Both the position numbers and the translations under genes were made by a program. Positions 37,368-46,167 of a DNA stretch of 64,000 bases are shown piece after piece. The DNA is from Acinetobacter sp. Marseille-Q1618 (GTDB lineage Bacteria > Pseudomonadota > Gammaproteobacteria > Pseudomonadales > Moraxellaceae), in assembly GCF_902809855.1 (NCBI RefSeq), contig NZ_CADDWJ010000002.1:1-64000 (forward strand). Direction: 5' to 3'. The notes beneath the pieces were generated by a model. The model was not told the DNA's origin. It saw nothing but the letters and a program-made list of their open reading frames with translations, and did no database searches. Position 1 is the first letter of the stretch. Each line of letters begins with the position of its first letter.

Positions 37368-38378
37368 TTAACTCAACTCAATGATATCAATCGTTGGTGG
37401 CACTCTAAAACGAAAGGGTACTCCCACCATACCCGTACCTACACTAACAAAAACATCGGCATTTTCATGCTGATACAGACCACGTTTATGCCCAAGAATA
37501 GACACTTTTTTCATGACATAATTGGTTACCCAAGGCAACTCAACTTGTCCACCATGTGTATGCCCTGCCAACATCAAAGGATGAGATGCCAATTTAGGCA
37601 CCATATCTACTGTGTCAGGGTTATGCGACAAAATCAGCCAAGGTTTATCCTGTGGCAATAATGGCATACTGCGCATATCCGTTTTACCTGCCCAGAGATC
37701 ACCGACCCCAATTAAACGGAAATCCTCAAACTCAAGCATTTGCCCTTCGATGTCGATGACATTATTGACCTTTAAAGCATGTGCCAATAAGTCTTGAATC
37801 GGAGGACCTGGATATTGCTCATCATGGTTGCCATTCACTGAATAGATCGGTGCTTCTATATCTTTTAGCATTGCTAATTCTTCAGCTAATTTATTTTCAG
37901 GTTCATATGTCCAATCACCTGCTACGACCACAATATCAGGCTTTTGTGCATTAATTTTCTTCACGATGATTTTTAACTGACGTTCATGCCCTGAAAATAA
38001 TCCAATATGTAAGTCAGCGATTAGAGCGACTTTGAATGGCTTTTTAAATGCTTGCTCAGCACTCAATTTATACTGATGTGTATCTACGCGTACCAAATGT
38101 GGCTCAATAAAACGTGCATAGATTAATAAACACGACAATAAGAAAATAAAAATACTTTCATGTAATGAAAAATATTCGACCCAACCCGCATATAAACTAA
38201 AAAAGAACAACGGAAATAATAAATAAGACAGGTAGAATACCAACAAGTGAACAAAAGATTTAAATGGATGTATCGTTTCAGTACGTGATTGACTAATCCA
38301 AGCTTGTGCAATCCCCCAAAGTGCGACAAGGGCAAAGCACACAAAAAAGTAAAAAATAATTGAATTTGTCATCCACAT
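37368..38378 (-). CDS. Membrane-anchored metallophosphoesterase
   Basis: The 336-residue protein has three to four N-terminal helices (residues 1-105) and a calcineurin-type phosphoesterase domain on the following part. The metal-ligand motifs appear in order: LIADLHIG, VVAGDWTY, VNGNHDEQ, LSHNPDTV and LAGHTHGGQ. Relatives include YkuE-like phosphatases and UDP-diacylglucosamine hydrolase relatives. The membrane anchor suggests a lipid-linked or envelope substrate, which is inference. It starts with ATGTGGATG, so the start could also be two codons later. It is divergent from the phospholipase-D gene. Confidence 0.87.
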   Translation of the reverse strand: MWMTNSIIFYFFVCFALVALWGIAQAWISQSRTETIHPFKSFVHLLVFYLSYLLFPLFFFSLYAGWVEYFSLHESIFIFLLSCLLIYARFIEPHLVRVDTHQYKLSAEQAFKKPFKVALIADLHIGLFSGHERQLKIIVKKINAQKPDIVVVAGDWTYEPENKLAEELAMLKDIEAPIYSVNGNHDEQYPGPPIQDLLAHALKVNNVIDIEGQMLEFEDFRLIGVGDLWAGKTDMRSMPLLPQDKPWLILSHNPDTVDMVPKLASHPLMLAGHTHGGQVELPWVTNYVMKKVSILGHKRGLYQHENADVFVSVGTGMVGVPFRFRVPPTIDIIELS

Positions 38379-38474
38379 ACGAAATCTCGAAAAGGCGACC
38401 AGCGCCGATTAACTTTATTTATCTTTTGAACGTTGGCAATTATACTCTAGCTCTGTGAATTCTTAGATTAAATT

Positions 38475-40106
38475 ATGACGCAAACCATCAATACGATACG
38501 ACAACATCACCAATCACATAACAAACACAAGATTTTTAATACAAAAATGTTGTTCCTTTGCACAGTGGTCGTATTCGGTTTACCTGCCTGTAATACTTTA
38601 CCTAAGCCACAACCCACAGCGCCTGTATATGCCAAAGATATCAATACAGAACAAACTTCTTTGGCTAAAATTATTACACCTTTAAAAACACAAAATCCAG
38701 ATTTAACTGGCTTTCATGTATTATACGATCCTTTTGATGCGATTGCGGCACGTATCCATCTCATTGATCGAGCTGAAAAAACGTTAGATTTACAATATTA
38801 CATTTGGGACAATGACAAAATCGGTTCATTGGCGCTCTATAAAATTATCCAAGCAGCAGATCGTGGCGTAAAAGTTCGTCTATTGGTAGATGATAATAAT
38901 GCGCAAAAGATGGAAGCTGTCTATTTAGCCTTAGACCAACATGCCAATATTGATGTAAAACTATTTAATCCCTATCGTTTTCGCTCATTTCGCCCTTTGG
39001 AAATGGTAATTGATTTAAAAAGAATCAATCGCCGTATGCATAATAAAACCTTTACGGCAGACCAACAAATCAGTTTGATTGGTGGGCGTAATATGAGTAA
39101 CCAATATTACAATATCAGTGAGAATTATCAGTTCTCTGACGTTGATGTCATGTTAGTCGGCAAAGCCGTCGATGATATCAATCACTCTTTTGATGAATAT
39201 TGGAATCACGAATATGCCTTCCCCGTTCGAGATATTGTAAGTCATCAAAAATACACGCTACGTTATGAGAGTTTAAAAGAGCAATTAACCAAACATTATC
39301 AAGAAATTACTACACAAAATTATATGAACTTAAGTTCACATTCTAATGATTTTGAAAATTGGTTAAATCATCACATCCAACTCGACTGGGTTAAAGCTGA
39401 AGTGGTGAAGGATTCACCAGAAAAAATTAAAGCCAAAGCAAAAAAAGAACAACATCTCAACTTTCAGATGCTGACGTATTTAGAAAAGCCTGAATCAAGT
39501 GTTGATATCGTTTCAGCGTATTTTGTGCCTGAAAAAGAAGGTAAAAAACGATTAATCGAACTGGCACAAAATGGTGTGCAAGTCCGCGTTTTAACCAACT
39601 CATTTAAAGCCAACGATGTCGCTTTGGTACACGCATTTTATGCCAAGTATCGAGAAAATCTGCTTAAAAATGGTGTGGAATTGTATGAATTCTTGCCTGC
39701 GATTCCTGAAGAAGAACTGGATGAGAATATTAAAAAGCTCTCGAAAGAAACCAAAATTAGCTTAAAAGGTCTGAGTCGTTCCAGTTTACATGCCAAGCTG
39801 ATGGCACTGGATGATAAACAAGTTTTTATTGGTTCTTTTAACTTTGACCCACGTTCTGCCAATTTAAATACAGAAATTGGTGTTATTTTAAACAGCCCGC
39901 CTTTAGCCCAAGCCGTGCATGCTACAATGGATAAAAATCTGACCAAATATGCATATAAATTGGTATTAAACTCACAGCAAAAAATTCACTGGATTCGGAC
40001 TACTCAGACTGAAATTCGTACCATTCGTAAAGAACCAAAAATGAAATGGTGGCAAAAAGCAGGGGTAAAATTTATCTCATGGTTGCCGATCGAAGGTTTT
40101 ATGTAA
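38475..40106 (+). CDS. Phospholipase-D family lipoprotein (cardiolipin-synthase-like)
   Basis: The product has 543 residues with two HKD motifs: His189-x-Lys191 in MHNKTFTAD, and His439-x-Lys441-x4-Asp446 in LHAKLMALD, each followed by the GGRN and GSFNFDPRS loops. Both halves are needed for phosphatidyl transfer or hydrolysis. The N-terminus carries a hydrophobic stretch ending in a lipobox-like LPAC (about residue 39), so the enzyme is probably a lipoprotein facing the periplasm. An ATG at 38547 would give a more standard signal. The likely role is phospholipid remodelling; it resembles ClsC-type or secreted PLD enzymes. Monocistronic. Confidence 0.87.
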   Translation: MTQTINTIRQHHQSHNKHKIFNTKMLFLCTVVVFGLPACNTLPKPQPTAPVYAKDINTEQTSLAKIITPLKTQNPDLTGFHVLYDPFDAIAARIHLIDRAEKTLDLQYYIWDNDKIGSLALYKIIQAADRGVKVRLLVDDNNAQKMEAVYLALDQHANIDVKLFNPYRFRSFRPLEMVIDLKRINRRMHNKTFTADQQISLIGGRNMSNQYYNISENYQFSDVDVMLVGKAVDDINHSFDEYWNHEYAFPVRDIVSHQKYTLRYESLKEQLTKHYQEITTQNYMNLSSHSNDFENWLNHHIQLDWVKAEVVKDSPEKIKAKAKKEQHLNFQMLTYLEKPESSVDIVSAYFVPEKEGKKRLIELAQNGVQVRVLTNSFKANDVALVHAFYAKYRENLLKNGVELYEFLPAIPEEELDENIKKLSKETKISLKGLSRSSLHAKLMALDDKQVFIGSFNFDPRSANLNTEIGVILNSPPLAQAVHATMDKNLTKYAYKLVLNSQQKIHWIRTTQTEIRTIRKEPKMKWWQKAGVKFISWLPIEGFM

Positions 40107-40155
40107 ATACAAAAAATCTGATTGAACTTTCAATCAGATCTTTGAACGATTCAAA

Positions 40156-40974
40156 TTAACCCAAAATTTCTTTATGTAATTCAGCTAAGCCTTCTTGCAT
40201 TTGTTGTTGTACGAGTTTGGTTAATGAGTCCACCGTATGCCCTTCAACAGAAATCGCAGGCAAGGCTTTCAAATGTGCGGTAACTTTTGGCATTTCCAAA
40301 ACAGCCTGAACATGATCTACAAAAGTTGTTTCACCAATAAATGGCACAACAGTATCTAGCATACCTTGTTGATTTACATAACAAATCACACAAGCTTGTA
40401 CAGGTTTTTTGGCTTCAATCGCAGCACCTAAGATACGACCATGTACTTTTTTAACTTTTGTACCATCCGTCGTGGTTGCTTCAGGAAAAAATAAAACGGG
40501 CACATCGTGCTTTAAAAACTCAGCAATCTGCTCACGAATACGAATCGAATCGCCTGAACCCCGTTGAATAAATAAAGTCCCACCACCTTTTGCCAAAGTA
40601 CCTAAAATTGGCCATTTTTCAATTTCTGCTTTCGCCAAAAAGAAAATGCGTGCACCAGACCCTAAAACCGCAATGTCTAACCATGAAATATGGTTACTCA
40701 CCCATAACGCAGGTTCTCGTGGAATTTCTCCGTGAACATGCACATCGACATTAAAAACGTCAGCAAGACGACGACAAAAATACTGCACATAACGTGTGTT
40801 ATTTGAATTATTTGGGTCTTTATACAATTGATGTCGAAAAACCAAATAAAAACCTTCTGAAACGACACTGGTGCCTTTGACCAGCTTTTTAGTATATAAA
40901 AACGTTTTCGAAAATAGATTTAATTTCTTTTTTGCGTTTGACGGGATTGTCGCATTTGTCTGTTGTTGAGGCAT
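40156..40974 (-). CDS. 1-acyl-sn-glycerol-3-phosphate acyltransferase (PlsC-type)
   Basis: The 272-residue protein has the acyltransferase HX4D motif at His95-Asp100 (SNHISWLD), the substrate-binding FIQRGSGDS near 134-142, and FPEATTTDG (about 164) in place of the usual FPEGTR. The final part is typical of plsC-like proteins. The reaction is acylation of lysophosphatidic acid or a related lysolipid at the inner membrane. The Thr/Asp variation in the third motif is also seen in some lyso-ornithine-lipid acyltransferases, so the acceptor is open. A short palindrome sits upstream (41021-41036). Confidence 0.85.
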   Translation of the reverse strand: MPQQQTNATIPSNAKKKLNLFSKTFLYTKKLVKGTSVVSEGFYLVFRHQLYKDPNNSNNTRYVQYFCRRLADVFNVDVHVHGEIPREPALWVSNHISWLDIAVLGSGARIFFLAKAEIEKWPILGTLAKGGGTLFIQRGSGDSIRIREQIAEFLKHDVPVLFFPEATTTDGTKVKKVHGRILGAAIEAKKPVQACVICYVNQQGMLDTVVPFIGETTFVDHVQAVLEMPKVTAHLKALPAISVEGHTVDSLTKLVQQQMQEGLAELHKEILG

Positions 40975-41361
40975 AGGTGCTCACTAAACTCAATATTAAT
41001 TAAATTCATCTAGGCGCTATTGTATACAGATATACAGAAAGTTGCATTGATCATATAAACACAACAATCGGATAACTTAAGCTCATTTTTCTGTACACGA
41101 GATTGTATTAAAGTTTGTTGACCAAATGAGCAAAAATGAAGCAAAAAAATATGATGCCACAAAGTAAAAATGTGCATATTTCCCCGTATTTCCACTTTAA
41201 ACTCCCATTTAACAAACTCCTAGGCTATGTCATCTTATACTGCGGTAGCTTGGTATTTATGTCTAAAATATTTATTGCATTTCTTTGACAAGAATTGCAT
41301 TTTTCATCATAAATTACTTTAGAATGGCGTTTAATCAACCCATTTGAGAGTCTAAATATCT
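40975..41361. other. Divergent intergenic region, plsC / hflX
   Basis: No gene is seen in 387 bases; a 61-codon frame at 41010-41195 has no family character. TGTATACAGATATACA (41021-41036) is an inverted repeat just before plsC that overlaps a TACAAT -10-like box on the minus strand (41024-41019). TTGACA near 41286 may be part of an hflX promoter. Confidence 0.4.
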
Positions 41362-42702
41362 GTGGAATATGCAAATCGAAAACAAGTCAATGAACGTACT
41401 ATCTTAGTCAGTGTCGCAGTTCAAATTTTAGATGATATTGATCAAGAAGAGTTTCGATTATTAGCCAAATCCGCAGGTGCAGAAATTTTAGAACATTTGC
41501 ATGTGCAACGCATTAAACCCGATCCAAAGTTTTTTATAGGCTCAGGCAAGGCTGAAGAAATCGCCCAACAGGTAACTGATCTAGACGTCGAATTGGTGAT
41601 TTTTGACCATGTTCTATCCCCTGCACAAGAACGAAATTTAGAAAATATTTTAAAATGTCGTGTGATTGACCGTACAGGTTTAATCTTAGATATTTTCGCC
41701 CAGCGTGCTCGTACCCATGAAGGTAAATTACAAGTTGAATTGGCTCAACTTGACCATCTGTCTTCTCGTTTGGTTCGTCGTTACAGTAACTTAGACAGTC
41801 AAAAAGGTGGTATTGGGCTGCGTGGTCCTGGTGAAACGATCTTAGAAACAGATCGTCGTTTATTGCGGATCCGTATGGATCAACTCAAAGATCGCTTAGA
41901 GAAAGTACGCAAAACACGGTTACAAGGTCGTGCAGCTCGACAAAAAGCAGATATTCCAACCGTGTCTTTGGTGGGGTATACCAACGCAGGAAAATCTACA
42001 TTATTTAATATCTTAGCCCATAGCGATGTTTATGCAGCAGACCAACTATTTGCCACACTTGACCCAACACTGAGACGCTTAGATTGGGATGGTATCGGGA
42101 GATTAGTCCTCGCTGATACCGTTGGCTTTGTCCGTAATCTTGCCCACTCTTTAGTTGAATCGTTTAAAGCAACACTAGAAGAAACATTACAAGCCAGCTT
42201 ATTACTGCATGTGATTGACTCAAGTAGTCCTGACATGTTGGAACAAATTGAGGCCGTTGAAAACGTACTCAAAGAAATTGGTGCGGATATTCCAACACTA
42301 CGGGTCTATAATAAAATTGATCAATCTGGTGAAGAGCCTAAAATCATCTATGCACGTCCGCATCAGCCAGAACGTGTATATGTATCTGCGCATACAGGAC
42401 AAGGTTTAGATTTATTACGTAAAGCCGTTCAAGAATGTTTAATGGGACAAATTCAAAACTTTAAACTCGTTCTTAAACCTGAGTATGGAAAATTACGCAC
42501 ACAACTTTATGCGCTAAATGTGATTCAGTCTGAAAGCTATGATGAACAAGGACAAATGCTCTTAGATGTAAATATCGCACCCTATAAGCTTGAGCAACTG
42601 ATTAAACAAGCACATTTACCGATTGATCAAATTTTAGGTGAAAAAGCACAACAATTTACAAGACCTTTAGAAGAGTTTGAAATTAATCGCCGAATGAGTT
42701 AA
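41362..42702 (+). CDS. hflX: Ribosome-associated GTPase HflX
   Basis: The 446-residue protein starts at a GTG. The N-terminal HflX domain includes PDPKFFIGSGKAEEI and ERNLENIL, followed by the glycine-rich GGIGLRGPGE linker (149-157). The G domain has P-loop GYTNAGKST (205-213), LADTVGFVRNL as G3 and YNKID as G4. HflX rescues or splits stalled and heat-stressed ribosomes. It is not next to hfq in this window, unlike E. coli. The following small membrane-protein genes lie 36 bases downstream and may be co-transcribed. Confidence 0.96.
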   Translation: MEYANRKQVNERTILVSVAVQILDDIDQEEFRLLAKSAGAEILEHLHVQRIKPDPKFFIGSGKAEEIAQQVTDLDVELVIFDHVLSPAQERNLENILKCRVIDRTGLILDIFAQRARTHEGKLQVELAQLDHLSSRLVRRYSNLDSQKGGIGLRGPGETILETDRRLLRIRMDQLKDRLEKVRKTRLQGRAARQKADIPTVSLVGYTNAGKSTLFNILAHSDVYAADQLFATLDPTLRRLDWDGIGRLVLADTVGFVRNLAHSLVESFKATLEETLQASLLLHVIDSSSPDMLEQIEAVENVLKEIGADIPTLRVYNKIDQSGEEPKIIYARPHQPERVYVSAHTGQGLDLLRKAVQECLMGQIQNFKLVLKPEYGKLRTQLYALNVIQSESYDEQGQMLLDVNIAPYKLEQLIKQAHLPIDQILGEKAQQFTRPLEEFEINRRMS

Positions 42703-42738
42703 AACGTGAAAGATAAATTGAGTTGATTAAAAAATAGC

Positions 42739-43110
42739 ATGGACTTGTTCAAAAATATTGATTGGCAGGCATGGATTTGTACCATTGCACTGATCATTTT
42801 CTTTCGTGAAGCTTCAGTATGGATCATGGGGCTATTCAACCATCCAGAATTGGGCAATTTAACTGGTTTACTGAGTCTACTGATTGTGTTGGTGGTTTGG
42901 CGTAGATTTAGAAAAATCCCACCTCGTTTAGTCGATACCAATAACAAATTAATGAAAGAAAGTGGTTTTGCTTTTCTGCCAATTTGTGCAGGTTCATTAT
43001 TGATGTTGGTAAGTATGGGCAAAGAAATTCCCTTATTTTTACTGGTTATGTTTGTCAGTACGCTGATCCCTTTGTGGATATATGCAAAAATGGCAAAAAA
43101 ATGGTTATAG
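42739..43110 (+). CDS. LrgA/CidA-like small membrane protein
   Basis: The 123-residue protein has four hydrophobic segments. The pattern ESGFAFLPICAGSLLML matches the late LrgA/CidA block, but the early PGSILGM motif of the family is changed to LTGLLSLLIVL, so the relationship is distant. The next gene encodes an LrgB protein 10 bases downstream, which supports the assignment. LrgA/CidA proteins are holin-like or transport partners of LrgB in murein hydrolase control and pyruvate transport. Confidence 0.75.
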   Translation: MDLFKNIDWQAWICTIALIIFFREASVWIMGLFNHPELGNLTGLLSLLIVLVVWRRFRKIPPRLVDTNNKLMKESGFAFLPICAGSLLMLVSMGKEIPLFLLVMFVSTLIPLWIYAKMAKKWL

Positions 43111-43120
43111 GGAGATCAAC

Positions 43121-43789
43121 ATGTTAAGTATTATTACTGGTTTTTTCATCACCCTGATTGCCTATTTGGCGGCAAAACCTGTTAATAAAAGATTTCCTCA
43201 AGTACCTTTATTGGTTATTGCGATGTTCTTCGTCATTGGAATTTTAATGTTATTTAAAATTCCTTATGAACAATATAATACGCAAATGAATGGCATTTTT
43301 AGCCATCTCTTAGGTTATGTCACCGTAGCACTTGCCATCCCTCTAGCAGCCATGCGCTATGATGATTTACCCATCAAATCAGTCGTAGGTATTTTAGTAT
43401 TTGCCAGTATCAGTGCTGTAGCATTGCCGATGGGCTTGGCATATCTATTACATATGTCTGAACCGACCATTATGGCTTTTGCAACACGTGCTGTTACCAC
43501 ACCGATCGCCATTAATATTGCAACTTTATTACATTCCCCTGTTTCGTTAGTGATTTTGATCGTGATTTTATCAGGAGTAATTGGTGCTGCATTTTCTTCA
43601 ATTATTCTGCGTAATATCAATGATGAACGTGCATCAGGATTGGCTTTGGGATTGGCTGCACATGCCATTGGAACAGCACAAGCATGGCAACGTGGTGCTG
43701 TGGCTGGTCGCTACGCTGCCTTTGGTATGGCTGTAAATGCTGTATTTACTGCCATTTGGTTACCGAGTTTCATTTTATTCATTCAATAA
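43121..43789 (+). CDS. lrgB: LrgB/CidB-family membrane protein
   Basis: The product has 222 residues from the ATG at 43121, which is preceded by GGGAG; the frame from 43082 overlaps the upstream gene. It has six to seven hydrophobic helices, and the conserved LrgB segments LLGYVTVALAIPLAAMR, ATRAVTTPIAINIA and GLAAHAIGTAQAWQRG are all present. With the preceding LrgA-like gene it makes a two-component membrane system that influences murein hydrolase activity and export. A terminator follows. Confidence 0.88.
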   Translation: MLSIITGFFITLIAYLAAKPVNKRFPQVPLLVIAMFFVIGILMLFKIPYEQYNTQMNGIFSHLLGYVTVALAIPLAAMRYDDLPIKSVVGILVFASISAVALPMGLAYLLHMSEPTIMAFATRAVTTPIAINIATLLHSPVSLVILIVILSGVIGAAFSSIILRNINDERASGLALGLAAHAIGTAQAWQRGAVAGRYAAFGMAVNAVFTAIWLPSFILFIQ

Positions 43790-43798
43790 TTCACTTAA

Positions 43799-43829
43799 AA
43801 AAGGTTGTTGATCGAACAACCTTTTTTAT
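43799..43829 (+). terminator. Terminator of the lrgAB-like pair
   Basis: AAGGTTGTT (43801-43809) pairs with AACAACCTT (43815-43823), flanked by A and T runs. Confidence 0.8.
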
Positions 43830-44006
43830 TTTCAAATACGCATTTCATAACGCTAACAAAAAATGTCACTATTGTTAAAAATACGTGATACATGTCACAC
43901 TATAAAAATAATATTTGCTCATGATTTGAATAATATGGCAAACTCATCCTAATTAATGAACATGTGTACAATATCAAAAATTGAAATGTGAATGAGAAAA
44001 CGTACT

Positions 44007-44456
44007 ATGAAAAATGTATTTAAAATGCTTGGGGTGGGTACTTTGGCGTGTATAAGTACAGCAATTTTTGCACAAGATATTACAGGATCTTGGCAAAGTA
44101 TTGATGATAAAACTGGCTCGCCAAAAGGTATTGTAGAGATTAAAAAAGATGCGAATGGTACATATTATGGCATTATTACCAAAGTGACGCCACGTGTCGG
44201 GTATCAACCGAAAGAATTATGTGTAAATTGTCCTGCGCCTTATACCAACAAACCAATTATAGGCATGAAAGCAATTACAAACTTACAAAAAATCAATGAC
44301 TTTGAATATGAAAAAGGTAAAATCTTAGATCCAAATACAGGTCGTTTATACAGTTTAAAAGCGAAAATGTCACAAAATGGCAGTAAGCTTAATATTCGTG
44401 GTTATTATGGCTTTTCAACCATTGGGCGTAGCCAAACTTGGGTAAGAGTTCAATAA
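44007..44456 (+). CDS. DUF2147 secreted protein (copy 1)
   Basis: The product has 149 residues from the ATG at 44007; an ATG at 43992 is the longer alternative. Residues 1-21 form a Sec signal cut after IFA. The mature part fits DUF2147: ITGSWQSIDD at the start, then KELCVNCPAPYTNKP with two cysteines near 70-77, then KILDPNTGRLYSLKAK, and finally GRSQTWVRV. The family is lipocalin-like in predicted beta content and is found in the periplasm or outer membrane; its function is unknown. A paralogue follows. Confidence 0.85.
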   Translation: MKNVFKMLGVGTLACISTAIFAQDITGSWQSIDDKTGSPKGIVEIKKDANGTYYGIITKVTPRVGYQPKELCVNCPAPYTNKPIIGMKAITNLQKINDFEYEKGKILDPNTGRLYSLKAKMSQNGSKLNIRGYYGFSTIGRSQTWVRVQ

Positions 44457-44776
44457 ATTCTTTGGGACTTTACTGTTTTTATTTTAAGCGCAATATTTGC
44501 ATAACAGATATTAAACTGAAATAAATAGACAAGGATGTCTAAATTCATGCGTAAATATTTTAAAATACTTAATATAAACAACGCATATTCAAAAGAATAT
44601 TTTAACCAATAAAAAATCGCTTAAATCTTATTTTTAAATAGCAAATTTATTTAAAACTTTCACTATAAATAAACGACTACCGCTCTCACAACTATAGCTT
44701 GACCATAGTATAATTTTCATGTTTTATGAATGCCTACTTGTATTTAATCTCATATCTTATTCACAGGGAAAGTAAG
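44457..44776. other. Intergenic region between the two DUF2147 genes
   Basis: No gene is visible; the 320 bases are AT-rich. No terminator is seen after copy 1. Copy 2 has its own ribosome binding site (AGGGAAAG), so separate or joint transcription is open. Confidence 0.4.
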
Positions 44777-45226
44777 ATGAAAGTTCAAATAAAAATGGCA
44801 ACATTCCTGCTTGGCTTCTGTATAAGTACATTTGCTTTGGCACAAGATATTTCAGGAGTTTGGCAACAAATCGATGATCAATCTGGAGAAGCGAAGGCAC
44901 AGATTGCTTTAAAAAAAGACAATCGTGGCGGATATACAGGTACGATTATCAAAATCACACCAAGACCTGGTTATACACCTAAAGAGCTGTGCGTAAACTG
45001 TCCTGCACCATATACCAATAAACCTGTGCTGGGTTTAAACATCATTACTGGGCTCAAGCATGTTAAGGATAAAGACTATGATCAAGGTAAAATTCTTGAT
45101 CCTTTGACTGGTAAGGTCTATAGCCTAAAAGCGAAATTAAATCAAAATGGTAAAATTTTAAGATTAAGAGGTTATTTAGGTACGGCGGTTTTAGGTCGTA
45201 GTCAAACTTGGCTCCGCGTTGAATAG
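44777..45226 (+). CDS. DUF2147 secreted protein (copy 2)
   Basis: The product has 149 residues from the ATG at 44777, preceded by GGGAAAG; an upstream in-frame ATG at 44726 would place 17 extra residues before the signal. The signal peptide ends in ALA before QDISG. The same blocks as copy 1 are present: KELCVNCPAPYTNKP, KILDPLTGKVYSLKAK and LGRSQTWLRVE. The two proteins align without gaps over most of their length, so they come from a tandem duplication. Function unknown. Confidence 0.85.
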   Translation: MKVQIKMATFLLGFCISTFALAQDISGVWQQIDDQSGEAKAQIALKKDNRGGYTGTIIKITPRPGYTPKELCVNCPAPYTNKPVLGLNIITGLKHVKDKDYDQGKILDPLTGKVYSLKAKLNQNGKILRLRGYLGTAVLGRSQTWLRVE

Positions 45227-45276
45227 TTTTATTGTGTTATCTACACTACCTAAGCTTGAAAAATAAATGATCTATG

Positions 45277-45304
45277 AAAAATACCGCAAATTTGCGGTAT
45301 TTTT
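45277..45304. terminator. Bidirectional terminator between DUF2147 and apaH
   Basis: AAAAATACCGCAAA followed by TTTGCGGTATTTTT is a perfect 28-base palindrome between converging genes. It can end transcription from both sides. Confidence 0.8.
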
Positions 45305-45312
45305 CATGCTGT

Positions 45313-46164
45313 TTAATAAAGTGGTACAGGATTATCCACTGCAAACATTTTCTGATCTTCTAAACGATAAGCCAGCAGTTGATATCCCCACACACAACCA
45401 CCATCCACATTTTGAATCTGAGGCTTTACTGTTTTACCTTGTAAGGCTGCCCAATGTCCAAAAATCACTTGATGAGTTTTAGCGGCTTTGCAGTCATATT
45501 CAAACCAAGGTTGAAAACCTTCAGGCATCGGCTCATCTAATGCGTCTTTAAAACTAAACTCTAAACGACCATTCACATCAGTTAAACGCATACGAGTTAA
45601 GTAGTTGGTAATACAACGTAAACGTGCATTTCCTATTAAATCGTCATGCCATATATCAGGTTCTGTGCCATACATGTCTTTCAAAAATGTATCTAAAACC
45701 TCAAAATCTTCATGCGCTATGACAGCCTCAACCTCTTTTGCCAATTGTGCTGTTTGTTCTGCATCCCAAATACACGGAATGCCTGCATGGGTCAGTATGG
45801 TGTATTCATTAGGAAATAAACACAAAGGCTGCCTACGCAACCATTCGATCAACTCATCACTTTCTAAGGCATGAATCACATCATCAATACGATCTTTGTC
45901 CTTAAGTTTTTTAATACCACGTGCAACTGCGAGTAAATTTAAATCATGATTTCCCAAGACTGTTGCGGCTGCACCACGTTCACAGAGTTTCTTGATGAAG
46001 CGAATCGCACCTACCGAGTTTTCACCACGAGCAACCAGATCACCAGCAAACCAAATAAAGTCTTGATCTGAGTCGAATTGAATTTCTTTAAGCAAGGCTT
46101 TTAATGCTTCAAAACAACCTTGTACATCACCAATTACATAATTATATCGAATTGCACGAGTCAT
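45313..46164 (-). CDS. apaH: Diadenosine tetraphosphatase ApaH
   Basis: This 283-residue cytoplasmic enzyme splits Ap4A symmetrically to two ADP and can decap Np4-capped RNA. PPP-family motifs are in order: IGDVQGCFEAL, WFAGDLVARGENS and LGNHDLNLLA. A downstream His lies in ILTHAGIPCIWD, and FGHWAAL follows. It lies three bases after rsmA in the same direction, matching the ksgA-apaG-apaH order of other gammaproteobacteria, but apaG is missing here. Confidence 0.96.
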   Translation of the reverse strand: MTRAIRYNYVIGDVQGCFEALKALLKEIQFDSDQDFIWFAGDLVARGENSVGAIRFIKKLCERGAAATVLGNHDLNLLAVARGIKKLKDKDRIDDVIHALESDELIEWLRRQPLCLFPNEYTILTHAGIPCIWDAEQTAQLAKEVEAVIAHEDFEVLDTFLKDMYGTEPDIWHDDLIGNARLRCITNYLTRMRLTDVNGRLEFSFKDALDEPMPEGFQPWFEYDCKAAKTHQVIFGHWAALQGKTVKPQIQNVDGGCVWGYQLLAYRLEDQKMFAVDNPVPLY

Positions 46165-46167
46165 TAG

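Noticed and set aside
41010..41195. 61-residue minus-strand frame between plsC and hflX
   Set aside because: No ribosome binding site or recognisable features; chance frame in an intergenic region.
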